Assembly (NCBI GenBank): GCA_002425185.1
Contig: DILT01000009.1
Location: forward strand, 39,114 to 103,113
DNA length: 64,000 bases
Reading direction: 5' to 3'
Source: Flammeovirgaceae bacterium UBA5585
GTDB lineage: Bacteria > Bacteroidota > Bacteroidia > Cytophagales > Cyclobacteriaceae
The translations under genes and the position numbers were made by a program. The notes below the pieces were generated by a model. The model was given only the letters and a program-made list of their open reading frames with translations, ran no database searches and was not told the origin of the DNA. Shown in pieces: positions 51,999 through 61,885 of the stretch; position 1 is the first letter of the stretch; each line of letters begins with the position of its first letter.

Positions 51999-54365
51999 TC
52001 ACTTTGATACAACTTCAAAGTGAATCTCAAGGGTTTCTCCGGAATCATCGACCAAGGTCAGCAGGTGCCTTCCCTCGCCTGGATTCAGCGAAAATCGATG
52101 ACTTTTGAGGGTATTTCCTATGTATTCATCATTCAAATGCCAAAAAACCACAGCCTTAGGATTTCGATGGGCTAGCTCAAAAACGGAATTTCCCGGGGTA
52201 CCGTCCAAGTCCCGTGGTATAAAAAGTCGGGTGTTTTGTTTTGGATAAACCATCTCCATGGCCCTCAAAGCCGTAATGGCCTCACAGCCAGGCTTAAATG
52301 GGGGCAATATTTTATACGAAATATTACGGATCCTGAAATAATGCTCTTGGATAGGAGGCAATACAAACCAGTTGCTTTCCACCATTTTATCCTCTGTTTC
52401 ACAGTTCAGGTGTACGCGGTACCGCTTATCCAAGGTTAGGTGAATTTTTTTATGCTGCGAACACGACCTTACCGCAAGGCCCTTTGGACTTATCCAGGTG
52501 GTGTCGGCCTTTTCACAATACTCACCCATGCGAAAACCACTTTTTGAACATACCAGTATCTGCTCCATTTCCAGGTAGGGCTGCTGAAACCAAGCATTAC
52601 CCTGAAGCTGAGAAAAAATATCAAACATGATGGGGGCGGCTGTTTCCGTACCGGTGAGGCCTGGCCTGCCTTCTCCATCGGCATTGCCTACCCACACCCC
52701 CACAGCATATTGCGGAGTAATGCCAACAGCCCAACCATCGCGAAAGCCAAAACTGGTACCGGTTTTCCAGGCTATTTTTTTTGCACTGTAAAAGTTACGC
52801 CAGCCCGACTCTTCGCCTGGTCGGTATACTTCTTTTAACACATCAATAGTTTGGTAGATTGCCGAAGCGCTTATCAAACCCGATGGCCCAAGACGGGCTG
52901 TTGACACTCTCTCGTCATGAGTTTGAATGTAAGATGGACTTTGATAATCTGCATTGGTGTACTTCAGGTTTTCAGACCGCGTAAAATACCGATTTAAAAC
53001 GCGTGCCATAGAGGCGTACATACCGGTGATGTCCCATAACTTTCCTTCGGCACCTCCCAATATCAAAGCAAGGCCGTAGTGATCGGGAAGTCTGTTCAAA
53101 GTAGTCATGCCGACATCTTTTAACAAGGAATGAAATTTTTCATAACGATACTGCTGAAGCATATAAACGGCCGGAATATTTAGCGAACGAATTAATGCTT
53201 TGTCGGCAGGTACAGCGCCATCAAACTCACGCTTAAAGTTTTTCGGGGCAAAGCCATTAATCACTGTTGGAACGTCCGGTACCAGTGTAGTCTGCAAAAT
53301 CTTTCCTTCATCGAGCATGGCTGCAAACAGAAATGGTTTTAAAATGCTTCCAGTACTTCTGGGTGAGCTTATAATATCCACTTCTTCACCATGATAACCC
53401 GAATGATCGGCCTGTGTATTGCCTACGTAAGCCACAACATTTCCGGTTTCAACTTCCAATACCAACGCTGCAGCATTATAGATTTGATTGCCGGCAAGTT
53501 GCTTGTAATGATCATCAATGATTTGCTCCGCCCTGCGTTGTATACTTGCCTCCAATGTTGAACGCACCCTTGTTTGTTCCAGTCCATCACGCGTTATGCG
53601 TTGAATCAAATGACGTGCATGACGTGGTAAGGATGTTGGCTCATCCGGTATTTGCTCTTCTTTGGCTAACTGGCAGCTAGCTTGATCAAATACACCAGCC
53701 TGTTGAAGCTTGTCGAGCAGGGCATTGCGTTTTGCCAATAACCGCTCTCTATTTTTACCCGGATGGATCAGTGAGGGTGAATTCGGCAACACGGCAAGCA
53801 AGGCTGCCTCCGCCCAGGAAAGTTCATCTACATCACGACCGAAATAACGCCAGCAAGCAGCTTCAAGCCCTACCACATTGCCACCAAACGGTGCATGTGA
53901 AGCATACAAAGCCAGTATTTCATCCTTTGAATAGCTAAACTCCAGTCGGGTGGCCAGTACTATTTCAATAAGTTTTTCACCATATGTCCTTCCCTTTCCC
54001 TTTCGGGATAACCGGATAACCTGCATGGTGATGGTGCTTCCGCCACTAACTACTTTACCAGCTTGCAGATTCTGCCGGATTGCCCGGGCGAAAGCGCGAG
54101 CATCAATTCCCCAATGACTAGTAAACCGCTTATCTTCATAATGAATCAGTGCCTGCTTAAATTTATCAGGTACGGTATCCAATTGCGGGAATCGCCACTG
54201 ACCGTCCCTGGCGATGGTTGCTGCCAGCAACTCTCCTTTGCGATCCTCAAGCACGGTACAGTATGGATCATGGAATAATTTATCGGGTAATAAAAAATAA
54301 TAGATGATTGAGGCAACAACCAATACACCGCCTCCAACAATTTTCTTTTTTCGGGAGAATGTCAT
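51999..54365 (-). CDS. pbpC: Penicillin-binding protein 1C
   Basis: The 788-residue bifunctional enzyme has a membrane anchor (about 11-26), a GT51 transglycosylase domain with catalytic Glu77 in HYEDKRFTSHWGID and GGSTITMQ (108-115; a Met replaces the more usual Gln), a transpeptidase domain with Ser340 in the SxxK box STGSILKPF, SLN, and KTGTSFGFRDGWAVG, and a C-terminal PBP1C-specific domain. It polymerises and crosslinks peptidoglycan. It lies next to a large alpha-2-macroglobulin, the same pairing as E. coli pbpC-yfhM, with one small gene between. Confidence 0.93.
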   Translation of the reverse strand: MTFSRKKKIVGGGVLVVASIIYYFLLPDKLFHDPYCTVLEDRKGELLAATIARDGQWRFPQLDTVPDKFKQALIHYEDKRFTSHWGIDARAFARAIRQNLQAGKVVSGGSTITMQVIRLSRKGKGRTYGEKLIEIVLATRLEFSYSKDEILALYASHAPFGGNVVGLEAACWRYFGRDVDELSWAEAALLAVLPNSPSLIHPGKNRERLLAKRNALLDKLQQAGVFDQASCQLAKEEQIPDEPTSLPRHARHLIQRITRDGLEQTRVRSTLEASIQRRAEQIIDDHYKQLAGNQIYNAAALVLEVETGNVVAYVGNTQADHSGYHGEEVDIISSPRSTGSILKPFLFAAMLDEGKILQTTLVPDVPTVINGFAPKNFKREFDGAVPADKALIRSLNIPAVYMLQQYRYEKFHSLLKDVGMTTLNRLPDHYGLALILGGAEGKLWDITGMYASMARVLNRYFTRSENLKYTNADYQSPSYIQTHDERVSTARLGPSGLISASAIYQTIDVLKEVYRPGEESGWRNFYSAKKIAWKTGTSFGFRDGWAVGITPQYAVGVWVGNADGEGRPGLTGTETAAPIMFDIFSQLQGNAWFQQPYLEMEQILVCSKSGFRMGEYCEKADTTWISPKGLAVRSCSQHKKIHLTLDKRYRVHLNCETEDKMVESNWFVLPPIQEHYFRIRNISYKILPPFKPGCEAITALRAMEMVYPKQNTRLFIPRDLDGTPGNSVFELAHRNPKAVVFWHLNDEYIGNTLKSHRFSLNPGEGRHLLTLVDDSGETLEIHFEVVSK

Positions 54366-54824
54366 TTACGGAAGTCGGTTGGCATGACGCGATGCCAAAA
54401 GCCATTTCTTATGCTTAAATACATATACTTCGGTATAGAGCAAACGCAAATCGAAAGCATTGCCATTATTAATGCCTGAGAACTTACCCGTACCCGTAAC
54501 AATTGCTGCATTTTTATATAACCTGACTTGCGCGTTTTCAATCTGCACATCACCATACACCAACTTACCCGACCTAAGGTCTTCCAAAACATCCTGCTTG
54601 GATTCGGCCCAGCCATTGGAGTGGATATACATCAGATCATCATCAAGAACGAGGTTGAGTGAATCTACCTGTTTATTGATCAGCCAGACAAATTTGCGTT
54701 GCGAGAGATCCAGTATTTCTTTTTGCCTTGCCGTTTGAGCAGTTGAGGTGTGGGTAATAAAAATTAATAAAAAGAATTTAATCGCGCAGAATACGCTGAT
54801 TTTCACTGATGATCTAAAAACCAT
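54366..54824 (-). CDS. DUF4440 / NTF2-like exported protein
   Basis: The 152-residue product starts (ATG at 54824) with a signal peptide (about 1-30, ending STAQ) and carries an NTF2-like cone fold (LSQRKFVWLINKQVDSLNLVLDDDLMYIHSNGWAESKQDVLEDLRSG), typical of the DUF4440/SnoaL group. The catalytic role, if any, is unknown. It sits between pbpC and the alpha-2-macroglobulin gene, so it may belong to that envelope unit. A longer GTG start at 54851 is open but puts nine residues ahead of the signal. Confidence 0.82.
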   Translation of the reverse strand: MVFRSSVKISVFCAIKFFLLIFITHTSTAQTARQKEILDLSQRKFVWLINKQVDSLNLVLDDDLMYIHSNGWAESKQDVLEDLRSGKLVYGDVQIENAQVRLYKNAAIVTGTGKFSGINNGNAFDLRLLYTEVYVFKHKKWLLASRHANRLP

Positions 54825-54869
54825 AATCCATTCGTCTTTTAAAATAAACACTGATGTATTGTGTCAACC

Positions 54870-54940
54870 TTTGGTGATTTAGTGCTTTGGTGGCAAAAGG
54901 AACATAAATTATTCGGCCACAAAAACACTAAAACACCAAA
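54870..54940. repeat. Intergenic inverted repeat (TTTGGTG family)
   Basis: A 25-nt arm at 54870-54894 (begins TTTGGTGATTTAGTG) and its partner at 54916-54940 (ends ACTAAAACACCAAA) are inverted copies with three mismatches, separated by 21 nt. The 71-bp element fills most of the 140-bp gap before the alpha-2-macroglobulin stop. It lacks a T-tract on either side. Confidence 0.8.
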
Positions 54941-54964
54941 CACGCACCAAGTCCACAACAACTT

Positions 54965-57900
54965 CTAAATTCCAGAAGCCTTCACCACCTCAACAACCTG
55001 TCCTTTTCTGCGGCCATAAATTGATCGGTCGTACATAGCCTCACAACTTACAGCCGGCAAATAATAGGTTCCCACATAGCTAGCCGTAAGCATCACCTGA
55101 AACGTTTTTCGCTGGTTCGCCCCTAAATCAAAATAGGTATAAACACGATCATCGCGGATATCCTGATAGGTAGGCACATCACCGCCAAGCCTGCTCTCGG
55201 CCTCATCTAACCGTAAGTTGTTAATTTCCCATCCCGAAGGAAAAATCTGATTCAACGCCAGATTCTTGTAAGTACCTCGCATCCCGGGGTTAGAAACCGT
55301 AACGGAAGCAATAAACTCTTTGCCTTGTTCCAATTTCGCAGGATCTATCATCCTGCCATCAACATCGGTGTAGGTAATGGTCAGGTTTAGATTATTGAAC
55401 TCTTCCGTTTCTTCTCCACGGGCGGGAATTCCCTCAGCGATCAACCGCACATACAACGTACCGCCACTTTCACTTACTACTTTTAATGCATTTGATTTTA
55501 CTCCGTCTACCTGAATAGGTACTTGCGCGATCGGCAACTCAGTACTTGCTGTTGCATCTTTGCCGTTGTAGGAGTAATTGAACTTCAATACCCCGCGTTT
55601 TTCCGTGCCCGCAAAAGCGCCAACCGATTTTAAACACCACGCTACTGTTTGGGTACTCATCCAGTAAGATGCGTTACTCAAAGAAGCTGAGATATCTTTC
55701 AGGAGTTCAAAACCTTTCGTACGATCCCCTAACAATACCAATGTTTCCAGGATGATCGCCTTATCACGCAAATCCGATCCATACGTATACGCCATTTCCT
55801 GGTAAGGTTTTACCGTGGTTGAGATGTTGGTCACCAAACTTTTTGCCGCTTCCGGCTGACCGGCTTTGGCATAGGCAGCCGCCAACATCCACGCTGCGGT
55901 AGAGGGCAGGTTGGTTTGCTCACGCAACCTGTTCATGGCACCCAGTTCAGGATCGCCCGCAAGGGCCAATGAATATAAACGATAGGCTTGTATCAATTCA
56001 CTGCTGTAAGCTTCCTGATTTCTTCGCCAGGCTTGTGCTTTTGTGCGTTGATATTTTTTCCAGCGTTTTACCATATCGTTCGGAACGAGGTAGCCTTTGG
56101 CTTCTGCCTCCACGAGAAAATGTCCGGCATAGGTTGTCGACCAACTGTCGGCATTTTCGGCACCGGGCCAATACCCAAAGCCACCATCGCGTTGATGGAA
56201 CGAATTCAAGCGCTCAATTCCTGCCTTAACATTTGACTGAATCATGGCTCGCTCGCCATCTGTCAGCACCTTTACCTGATCCACGTAGAGTTGCGGAAAC
56301 ACAGAGGAAGTTGTCTGCTCAATGCAACCATAGGGATATTGCAACAAGTATTGCATGCGCTGACCAAGGTTAATCGGGGGCAACGAAGAAACTTCCAGCG
56401 TTGCGGTGTTCGTGCCCGCCATGCCCGCTCCGGTAACATTAACACTCCAGGTTTTGCCGGCTTCCAAAATAGCTTCCTGAACTTTACTAACCGGGGGGTT
56501 AGGGTTACGAATTTCAATTTCAATAACATCACTGGCCCTGAAGTTTCCGGAAGTGGCAATCACCTCAACTTTTCCAACACCAAGCGTTCCTAAGACCGAG
56601 AGATCAAATTCAATGGTTTGGTCAGCTCCAGTCATGTTTACCGTTTGTGAACTTTCGCGCAACTGTAGAGGTCCTGTTGTTTTAACCTCAACTTTTACAT
56701 TTCGGATATTTTTATCCATTGTAAAAAGTGTTACCGGTAGTTTCAGCTTTTCTTCAGGGCCTAACACCCTCGGCAATGTAGCCAGCACCATTAACGGCTT
56801 GCGTACCGGTGTTGCCTTTTCAGCAGAGCCATACGCGCCTTCGTATCCCGCTACCACCATTGTTTTAACAGAACCAATGTATTGTGGCATAATAAATTTA
56901 TGCTCATTGCTTCCACCGGTTAGGGTGAACGGACCAAAAAACTTAACAACCGCCTTAAATCGATTGGCTTTTGCATCGTCTTCTTTGGCGGCCATTAAGG
57001 CCATATCGCCACCCACGGCAAGCAGTCGCTCAATGCGACCGCCAAAAGCACCCATCACGTTATCATATAAGTCCCATGTTTTTACACCCAGTGCTTCGCG
57101 CGAATAGAAACGCTTCCATGGGTCAGGAGTTTTAAAACGGGTTAGATCAAGCAAGCCTTCGTCAACCATCGCCAGCGTGTAAGTCATTTTACGTTTCGAC
57201 TTTTCTGAAACTTTTATTACGACTTCCTGACCGGGCTCCAACACATCAGGCATGGTGATGATTGGCTCCAGATGTGTTTGCGGGTCTTCAACACCAATAG
57301 GAATAACACCGTACATCCGGATGGGCGAATCGTTAATGGTTTGTGCATGAGGTTGAATTAAAGATACATGAACAAAAATGTTCGGGGTCATGTCCTTTGT
57401 AATGGTGAAGTTGAAGGGTGTGTCGCCTTGTTTGGTGTCTACCCAATAGCTTTCAATCACACGGCTTCCGTTTTCTATACTAACCAACGCACGGCTCGTA
57501 CCACTACCGGGTATTACCACAGTTGCTTTTTCACCAATGGTGTAAGCAGGCTTATCGGATGAAAAAGCGAGCATCGTTGCACCTTCGCTGCCACCACGTG
57601 CGCGACCTGCCCAACCCGGCCAATCGATATAAACAATTTTAGCTGTGCTGTGACCCGAAATTGGATCTACCGCTTTAACAAGATAGCGGCCCCATTCGGG
57701 GTACTTGATTTTAAAGTTCCACTGGCCTTTGCCGTTTACTGTGCGGATGGTGCCCTTACTCACCAACGTGGCGTAATAATCACTCATGTACACCGGGCTT
57801 TCTTCACTTGTATCCCACCATGAACGCGAACGAAGTTTGTGAATGGAAACTTCTACGCGATCCCGTGAAACCGGATTGCCATCAGCATCAATAGTAACAA

Positions 57901-60532
57901 CATCCACCGTATGCGTAGTGTCGGTAAGTAACATACCGCGCGCCTTATCCCCCAACGGCAACCGGATGCCGGTAAAGGATTGGTAAGGATAATACGGAAT
58001 ACTAAAACGATCTACTGAGAAGTTACCGCTCTCTTCGAAAACTTTTCCACGAATTAAAGCATTAAGCGCCCCTGGGGCAGAAGTGGCAGGCTCCAGCGAA
58101 AAATTAACCCGGGCATTTCCTTCGCTATCGGTGTAGCCACTGAAGATCGTTTGGGCTTCGCTGTAAAATTCCTTTGATGGATCCTCAAACGTATAATCAG
58201 GATACTTTGAAAATTTAGTTTCTGCTTTGGTGAGCAACACTTCAAATTCAGCCAACAGGTTTTTACCCGGGGCACCATGCAGCCAGTTTACATTCAGGTT
58301 ACCCGATATATTGTTTGTGCCCGCTGTGATCTTCTCCACACCAAAATCCAGGTTTATTTTTAATCGGTTCGGTTTTACTGTTTCAATTTTAACCGACTGG
58401 GTAAATTCTGTTCCCCCAACTTTTACCCGTGCAGTCCAGTTGCCGGTGGGTGCATCGGATGCCGTAACTGAAGCAAATTTGTAAAAACCATTTACACTGC
58501 CTGAACGCACCAGTCGGCTGGTAACCTGGCCTTGCGGGTTTTGAAGCTCAAATACTACCGGGTGTGAGGCAGGGATAAGTTTCAACTTATCTTCCAGCAT
58601 AAAGGTTAAGAAAAGCGAATCGCCAGGCCGCCATACGCCCCGCTCACCATAGATAAATCCTTTCAGGCCTTTGTTTACTCGTTCACCGCCAACATCAAAA
58701 CTGCTTAGTGATAATGACTCACCATCGGGCAACCGTAAGTAGCCGCGTTGCGAACCACTTTTTGCTACAAGAGCGAATGGCGTTTCTTTTGAACTAATAA
58801 CAGCTTTGCCATCATTTCCGGTAGAGGCCGTTCCAATAAGTTGGTGCTGATAATCGTAAAGCTCAAGCGTTACACCTGAAAGCGGCTGAGTAGTTTTTAA
58901 ATCGTTAACAAATAGGATGGTGCTGCCATCGCCCCCGCGCTTGGCGATAAGGCCAAGATCGGAAGCAATAATATTTTTTTTGATGTTGCGCTGGCCGGTA
59001 TAGTATGATGAATGACACGGGTTATCACGTTCTTGCCAATCGTAGTCATAATCATAGTAGTAATCTTCATACGAATCCCAATAGCTGTATTCATTCTCCC
59101 CACCCGACCAATCTTCTTCGGCTTCAAATGCCGATGTCGATGAGTCTTCGCCTTCATTACAAGTCAATGTTGTATACGCCTTCTTGATGTTGATCCTCAC
59201 CTGGTAGATGGCGCCCGGCTCGGCATTGATCATCGTGGCCAGGTCCAGGGTGAACCTATTCCATTTTCCCAAATCAGTTACACCGGAATTTTCCAGTGAA
59301 ATAATTTTCTTTAAAACAGGTTTTCCTACTCTACGCAATTCGGAATTTCCATCATAGTTATTTACTTGTAAGAACTGAACAATGTTGTTTTCAAAGATTC
59401 TTACAATTTGAACTTCAACCATTTTCAGGTTAACGGCTTCAAACGGAAGTATCAACCCATCGGAACTGGGTAAAATGTTTCCTTTCCCCGTAAATCGAAC
59501 AGCCGGTTTTAATTCCTCAAACTGAACATCAAAGCTGGCGCCTTCTTTCATCCGGAAATTCAAAATGTTGCGGATGCCGGCTTCGATAGTCATGGTCTTG
59601 CTTCCGGTTTGTCGCACCGAAGGATACACCCTTACCTCGTTGTCGCGTACTTCGTAATCCAGACTGGAAAGACCGCTTATGCGGATCAATCCATCAAGGT
59701 TTTGCTTTTCGCTGAGCGGATCGGAAAATTGAACGACAACATGTTGCGTTGATCCCTGGTCGACCCGCACGTTCATCACTTTAAAATCGCTGAGGGCAGG
59801 GATTTCAATTTCCTGACTGGTGGACTGGCTGATGCCGATGCTTTCACCATTGATGGCAACAATAACTTTGCTGGCTTCTTCCTTGCGGGTTACTTCTTCA
59901 ATAATAAAAGTGTGTTGTTTCCCCTCACCCCCATGGCTCCAGTTCACGGAAAGGGATTTGCCCTCTTGCTGCGCACTGAGTGCTTTTTCGATTGCCGTTG
60001 CATCGGCATAATCGGATGTATACAAAACGCCTTCAATTTTCTGGCGGGTGAGTTCCGTTTTTACATAGGGCTTTACATTATCAATAGTTACCTCATAGTT
60101 CTGGGGCATCACCTGAAAGGAGTAAACGAAATTCGATAGTGTGGAGGGCACATCCATCAATCGCGACAAATTGAAATTTACTTCGTAGCGCTGCCCGGAT
60201 ACCAGGCGCCCTTCAGGCCTGAACTCCACAGTATTCTTATCGATCCAAATAGTTTTTCCCTTTATGGCCGGACTGAACGTGAACAATTTTGCCCTGGCTT
60301 CCGCGCCTACAGCAGCGTCATCAACAGCCTCATTCACTAAAACAATACGTATGGTGGATACCGAACTGACTACCCCTGAGGTGTAGGATGAAATATGCTC
60401 GGCAAAAGCAGGGTTGAGAAAACCTTTAGGCTCTCGTGTGCCTTTGCTGGTGATACCATAAAACAACGCAGCGGCAAATACGCCCAAACCGACCACAACA
60501 ATGGCGATCTTTTTCCAGGGAAGGTTCTTCAT
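54965..60532 (-). CDS. Alpha-2-macroglobulin family protein with intact thioester motif
   Basis: The 1855-residue product starts with a membrane segment (about 8-26) and contains repeated macroglobulin beta-sandwich domains (about 40-1350), a highly acidic/tyrosine-rich insert (residues about 475-505, YSYWDSYEDYYYDYDYDW), and the thioester domain with GCIEQ at about Cys1403-Gln1406 within YPYGCIEQTTSSVFPQLY, followed by the alpha/alpha toroid and a receptor-like C-terminal domain. In E. coli the equivalent protein YfhM traps proteases in the periplasm near PBP1C. It is likely to be membrane-anchored in the periplasm. Downstream genes are DUF4440 and pbpC, same direction. Confidence 0.93.
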   Translation of the reverse strand: MKNLPWKKIAIVVVGLGVFAAALFYGITSKGTREPKGFLNPAFAEHISSYTSGVVSSVSTIRIVLVNEAVDDAAVGAEARAKLFTFSPAIKGKTIWIDKNTVEFRPEGRLVSGQRYEVNFNLSRLMDVPSTLSNFVYSFQVMPQNYEVTIDNVKPYVKTELTRQKIEGVLYTSDYADATAIEKALSAQQEGKSLSVNWSHGGEGKQHTFIIEEVTRKEEASKVIVAINGESIGISQSTSQEIEIPALSDFKVMNVRVDQGSTQHVVVQFSDPLSEKQNLDGLIRISGLSSLDYEVRDNEVRVYPSVRQTGSKTMTIEAGIRNILNFRMKEGASFDVQFEELKPAVRFTGKGNILPSSDGLILPFEAVNLKMVEVQIVRIFENNIVQFLQVNNYDGNSELRRVGKPVLKKIISLENSGVTDLGKWNRFTLDLATMINAEPGAIYQVRINIKKAYTTLTCNEGEDSSTSAFEAEEDWSGGENEYSYWDSYEDYYYDYDYDWQERDNPCHSSYYTGQRNIKKNIIASDLGLIAKRGGDGSTILFVNDLKTTQPLSGVTLELYDYQHQLIGTASTGNDGKAVISSKETPFALVAKSGSQRGYLRLPDGESLSLSSFDVGGERVNKGLKGFIYGERGVWRPGDSLFLTFMLEDKLKLIPASHPVVFELQNPQGQVTSRLVRSGSVNGFYKFASVTASDAPTGNWTARVKVGGTEFTQSVKIETVKPNRLKINLDFGVEKITAGTNNISGNLNVNWLHGAPGKNLLAEFEVLLTKAETKFSKYPDYTFEDPSKEFYSEAQTIFSGYTDSEGNARVNFSLEPATSAPGALNALIRGKVFEESGNFSVDRFSIPYYPYQSFTGIRLPLGDKARGMLLTDTTHTVDVVTIDADGNPVSRDRVEVSIHKLRSRSWWDTSEESPVYMSDYYATLVSKGTIRTVNGKGQWNFKIKYPEWGRYLVKAVDPISGHSTAKIVYIDWPGWAGRARGGSEGATMLAFSSDKPAYTIGEKATVVIPGSGTSRALVSIENGSRVIESYWVDTKQGDTPFNFTITKDMTPNIFVHVSLIQPHAQTINDSPIRMYGVIPIGVEDPQTHLEPIITMPDVLEPGQEVVIKVSEKSKRKMTYTLAMVDEGLLDLTRFKTPDPWKRFYSREALGVKTWDLYDNVMGAFGGRIERLLAVGGDMALMAAKEDDAKANRFKAVVKFFGPFTLTGGSNEHKFIMPQYIGSVKTMVVAGYEGAYGSAEKATPVRKPLMVLATLPRVLGPEEKLKLPVTLFTMDKNIRNVKVEVKTTGPLQLRESSQTVNMTGADQTIEFDLSVLGTLGVGKVEVIATSGNFRASDVIEIEIRNPNPPVSKVQEAILEAGKTWSVNVTGAGMAGTNTATLEVSSLPPINLGQRMQYLLQYPYGCIEQTTSSVFPQLYVDQVKVLTDGERAMIQSNVKAGIERLNSFHQRDGGFGYWPGAENADSWSTTYAGHFLVEAEAKGYLVPNDMVKRWKKYQRTKAQAWRRNQEAYSSELIQAYRLYSLALAGDPELGAMNRLREQTNLPSTAAWMLAAAYAKAGQPEAAKSLVTNISTTVKPYQEMAYTYGSDLRDKAIILETLVLLGDRTKGFELLKDISASLSNASYWMSTQTVAWCLKSVGAFAGTEKRGVLKFNYSYNGKDATASTELPIAQVPIQVDGVKSNALKVVSESGGTLYVRLIAEGIPARGEETEEFNNLNLTITYTDVDGRMIDPAKLEQGKEFIASVTVSNPGMRGTYKNLALNQIFPSGWEINNLRLDEAESRLGGDVPTYQDIRDDRVYTYFDLGANQRKTFQVMLTASYVGTYYLPAVSCEAMYDRSIYGRRKGQVVEVVKASGI

Positions 60533-60644
60533 AGAGGAAAGGGATTAAGGAAAGGAAATTTCCGAAAAATTAACGGAGAATCACCGCACAGTGGTATTAA
60601 TTCTTGCGTAAACTTTTTTGAGATAAAAATCAGGCAAAAAAATT

Positions 60645-60728
60645 AACCACAAAGTGGCACAAAGAAGACACAGAGTCCTCAAAGGAAGCCTGCGTGAACT
60701 TTGTGAAACCTTAGTGGCCTCCGTGGTT
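60645..60728. repeat. Intergenic inverted repeat (ACCACAAAG family), copy 1
   Basis: AACCAC (60645-60650) faces GTGGTT (60723-60728), and CACAAAG (60648-60654) faces CTTTGTG (60699-60705). The whole 84-bp element lies in the divergent spacer before the MscS gene. A related element lies at 62664-62753. Such ACCACAAAG...CTTTGTG...GTGGT elements recur in noncoding DNA of many Bacteroidota as I recall it; I cannot confirm copy number here. Confidence 0.7.
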
Positions 60729-60792
60729 CTGGATTTTATTAACAGACTCCGGTTTTTTGATGATTTAACAGGTCAAAAAAGGTCATAGTGAT

Positions 60793-60800
60793 TACCTTTG
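60793..60800 (+). promoter_or_regulatory. Minus 7 element TACCTTTG for the MscS gene
   Basis: TACCTTTG matches TAnnTTTG exactly and lies 25 nt before the MscS ATG. No minus 33 TTTG at the right distance is seen. Confidence 0.5.
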
Positions 60801-60825
60801 CCACAACTTAAAAAAGCTGTAAACC

Positions 60826-61878
60826 ATGGAAGAAGTTCTTCAAAAAATCTATTTCAATAACACCGTACAGGATTATGCCATTGCCACGGGGGTTATTGTG
60901 GGCGGCATTCTGTTACTGAGGCTTTTCCGCAACAACCTCCTTAACCGCTTAAAGGCTTTCTCCGAAAAAACAGACAATAAAATTGACGATTATATTGTTG
61001 CGGGTATTGAACGGTTTGGCCTGCCTATCCTGAATTACGCAATCGTTTATTGGGGTGTTCATTACCTGAACCTTTCCGACCGCATCTCACGCCTGGTTAC
61101 CGTAGCTACAGCCGTGGTTATAGTATACTTTGTTATCCGAATTATCCTTACCGTAATCCGCAAAGCGTTAGAAACGCATGTAGGGAAGCAGGAGAATGGT
61201 GAAGCCAAGTTGAAGCAGATTACCGGCATAATGGTGGTGATTAACATTGCCGTGTGGGCGCTTGGTGCTGTTTTTCTTTTCGACAACCTGGGCTATGATG
61301 TTACGGCTATTATTACCGGCCTGGGTATTGGCGGTATTGCCATTGCGTTGGCCGCTCAAAATATTTTAGGCGACTTGTTCAATTACTTTGTGATCTTTTT
61401 CGATCGGCCGTTTGAGGTTGGCGATTTTATTGTAGTGGATGATAAACGGGGAACGGTAGAATATATCGGTATAAAAACAACCCGCATAAAAAGCATTTCC
61501 GGAGAGCAACTGGTAATCTCCAACAGTAACTTAACAGGTTCACGCATCCATAATTTCAGAAGGCTGGAAAAAAGAAGGGCGCTGTTTAACATTGGTGTGG
61601 TGTATGGAACACCGCTCGAAAAACTGAAACGCATACCGGAGATCATTACAAAGATTGTTGAAAGTGAACCCCTAACCACACCCGACCGTGTTCACTTTGC
61701 TATGTATGGCGACTTTAGCCTGAACTTTGAAGTGGTCTTCTTTGTAGAAAGCTCAGACTATAAACAATATATGGACATCATTCAGGATGTGAACTTTCAG
61801 ATTTACGAGGCTTTTGAAAAAGAAGCGATTGAGTTTGCCTATCCTACACAGACAATACATTTACATAAGTCAGCGTAG
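60826..61878 (+). CDS. Mechanosensitive ion channel, MscS family
   Basis: The 350-residue product has four or so hydrophobic segments, the pore-lining helix of the MscS family (GLGIGGIAIALAAQNILGDLFNYFVIFFDRPFEVGDFI), the beta domain (KRGTVEYIGIKTTRIKSISGEQLVISNSNL), and the C-terminal alpha/beta domain. It opens under membrane tension to release solutes on osmotic downshift. It is longer than E. coli MscS (286) owing to an additional N-terminal membrane segment. Confidence 0.92.
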   Translation: MEEVLQKIYFNNTVQDYAIATGVIVGGILLLRLFRNNLLNRLKAFSEKTDNKIDDYIVAGIERFGLPILNYAIVYWGVHYLNLSDRISRLVTVATAVVIVYFVIRIILTVIRKALETHVGKQENGEAKLKQITGIMVVINIAVWALGAVFLFDNLGYDVTAIITGLGIGGIAIALAAQNILGDLFNYFVIFFDRPFEVGDFIVVDDKRGTVEYIGIKTTRIKSISGEQLVISNSNLTGSRIHNFRRLEKRRALFNIGVVYGTPLEKLKRIPEIITKIVESEPLTTPDRVHFAMYGDFSLNFEVVFFVESSDYKQYMDIIQDVNFQIYEAFEKEAIEFAYPTQTIHLHKSA

Positions 61879-61885
61879 TGTACGA

